5,011 nt of DNA from an uncultured Clostridiaceae bacterium. GTDB taxonomy: Bacteria; Bacillota; Clostridia; TANB77; CAG-508. The stretch spans positions 1 to 5,011 of the forward strand of contig CATXTS010000127.1 of the NCBI GenBank assembly GCA_958402495.1, in the 5' to 3' direction. The translations under genes and the position numbers were made by a program. Each line of letters starts with the position of its first letter. Position 1 is the first letter of the stretch. The notes beneath the pieces were generated by a model. That model did no database searches. It was not told the origin of the DNA and saw only the letters and a list, made by a program, of their open reading frames with translations. This document shows positions 4,784-5,011 of this stretch, in pieces.

Positions 4784-4800
4784 AATTTAGTAAGAGATAA
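4784..4800 (+). repeat. Right copy of 17-bp direct repeat (attR-like core)
   Basis: An exact second copy of the rpsI 3' end (AATTTAGTAAGAGATAA), with no S9 coding sequence in front of it; the codon before TTT here is a stop. It marks the right boundary of the 1091-bp methyltransferase segment. By my rough estimate an exact 17-mer repeat of this base composition should arise by chance in 5 kb less than once in a hundred windows, before allowing for its exact fit to a gene end. Confidence 0.65.
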
Positions 4801-4819
4801 TATGCTTTTTAGAAAAAAC

Positions 4820-4856
4820 AAAAACCTTAGTAGTAGCAATACTTCTAAGGTTTTTT
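4820..4856 (+). terminator. Intrinsic terminator beyond the right repeat
   Basis: AAAAACCTTAG (4820-4830) pairs over 11 bp with CTAAGGTTTTT (4845-4855), with three further inner pairs (AGT/ACT) beyond a T-T mismatch and a 6-nt loop, and then a T-run continuing to 4856. It stands 19 bp after the right 17-bp repeat, where an rpsI terminator would stand if the segment to its left were removed. It has no gene of its own to end in the present arrangement. On the - strand the A/T symmetry also gives a usable T-tract. Confidence 0.8.
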
Positions 4857-5011
4857 ATTGTGTTCGCTAGATTTTATTTTAAAATTGCTATAAGTATTGC
4901 AATATAAGCATTCTTATTTTCATAAATGTTCGCCTTTTAAATTTATAATATACACGTAATATCCGAGCAATATACAAATTTTTGTTTATTATTCTTGTAA
5001 CTACTCATATA
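4857..5011. other. AT-rich tail without a supported gene
   Basis: Apart from the degenerate 11-mer array, I see no coding region here. The longest frame with a start on the - strand (5008 down to 4943) has 21 codons and no ribosome site in view. The window ends before the next gene. Confidence 0.6.
4944..4976 (+). repeat. Third, degenerate array of 11-bp repeats
   Basis: Three 11-base steps, TATAATATACA (4944-4954), CGTAATATCCG (4955-4965) and AGCAATATACA (4966-4976), each match the unit CGTAATACACA at 8 of 11 positions and keep its phase and orientation. The array begins 144 bp after the right 17-bp repeat, close to the 125 bp between the left repeat and the left array. The match is partial in a very AT-rich stretch, so confidence is moderate. 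Confidence 0.45.

Noticed and set aside
4754..4792. Short + strand frame reading MLKNVGKSTFVI, with a GTPase-like NVGKST
   Set aside because: It has only 12 codons, no ribosome site, and overlaps the 17-bp repeat. A chance resemblance is more likely than a gene fragment.
3834..4976. CRISPR array
   Set aside because: The units are 11 bp, directly tandem without spacers, and no cas gene is present.
4943..5008. 21-codon - strand frame at the right edge
   Set aside because: No start signal is visible within the window, it resembles no known protein, and it overlaps the degenerate 11-mer array.

Overview
The window looks like chromosome from an AT-rich, Gram-positive, endospore-forming bacterium (Bacillota, probably Clostridia). 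The grounds are the SpoVAD/SpoVAE genes, A/T-rich codon use, strong AGGAGG ribosome sites, and Bacillota-style long leaders in front of the infC and rplM operons. The species cannot be named from the sequence.

Layout, left to right. (1) 1-518, + strand: the last 29 codons of spoVAD, then all of spoVAE, the end of a spoVA operon for dipicolinate uptake into the forespore. (2) 531-588: a hairpin between convergent genes. (3) 605-2643, - strand: promoter, about 170 nt leader with an attenuator, then infC (non-canonical ATA start), rpmI and rplT. A terminator-like hairpin follows, and immediately behind it lies a HAD-family nucleotidase gene. (4) 2673-3780, + strand: promoter, about 140 nt structured leader, rplM (L13), rpsI (S9) and a terminator. 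The two ribosomal operons fire back to back from promoters whose -35 boxes are only 29 bp apart. (5) 3693-5011: an accessory-looking region. A SAM-dependent methyltransferase gene (- strand, own promoter) lies between two exact copies of the last 17 bp of rpsI, stop codon included. Inside each copy is an array of 11-bp direct repeats (consensus CGTAATACACA). A degenerate third array and another terminator lie beyond the right copy.

The housekeeping part is conventional in content. It does show good candidate autoregulatory leaders, in which L20 and L13 would each shut down their own operon. The most interesting part is region 5. The layout (17-bp direct repeat at the 3' end of a conserved ribosomal gene, tandem 11-mers just inside it, one cargo gene, no integrase) is what a small integrative element using a tyrosine recombinase would leave. 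The 3' end of rpsI is a known insertion point for such elements in Bacillota. No recombinase gene is visible, so the element is either a remnant or is mobilised in trans. The signals beyond the right copy suggest that a second, tandem element may begin there.
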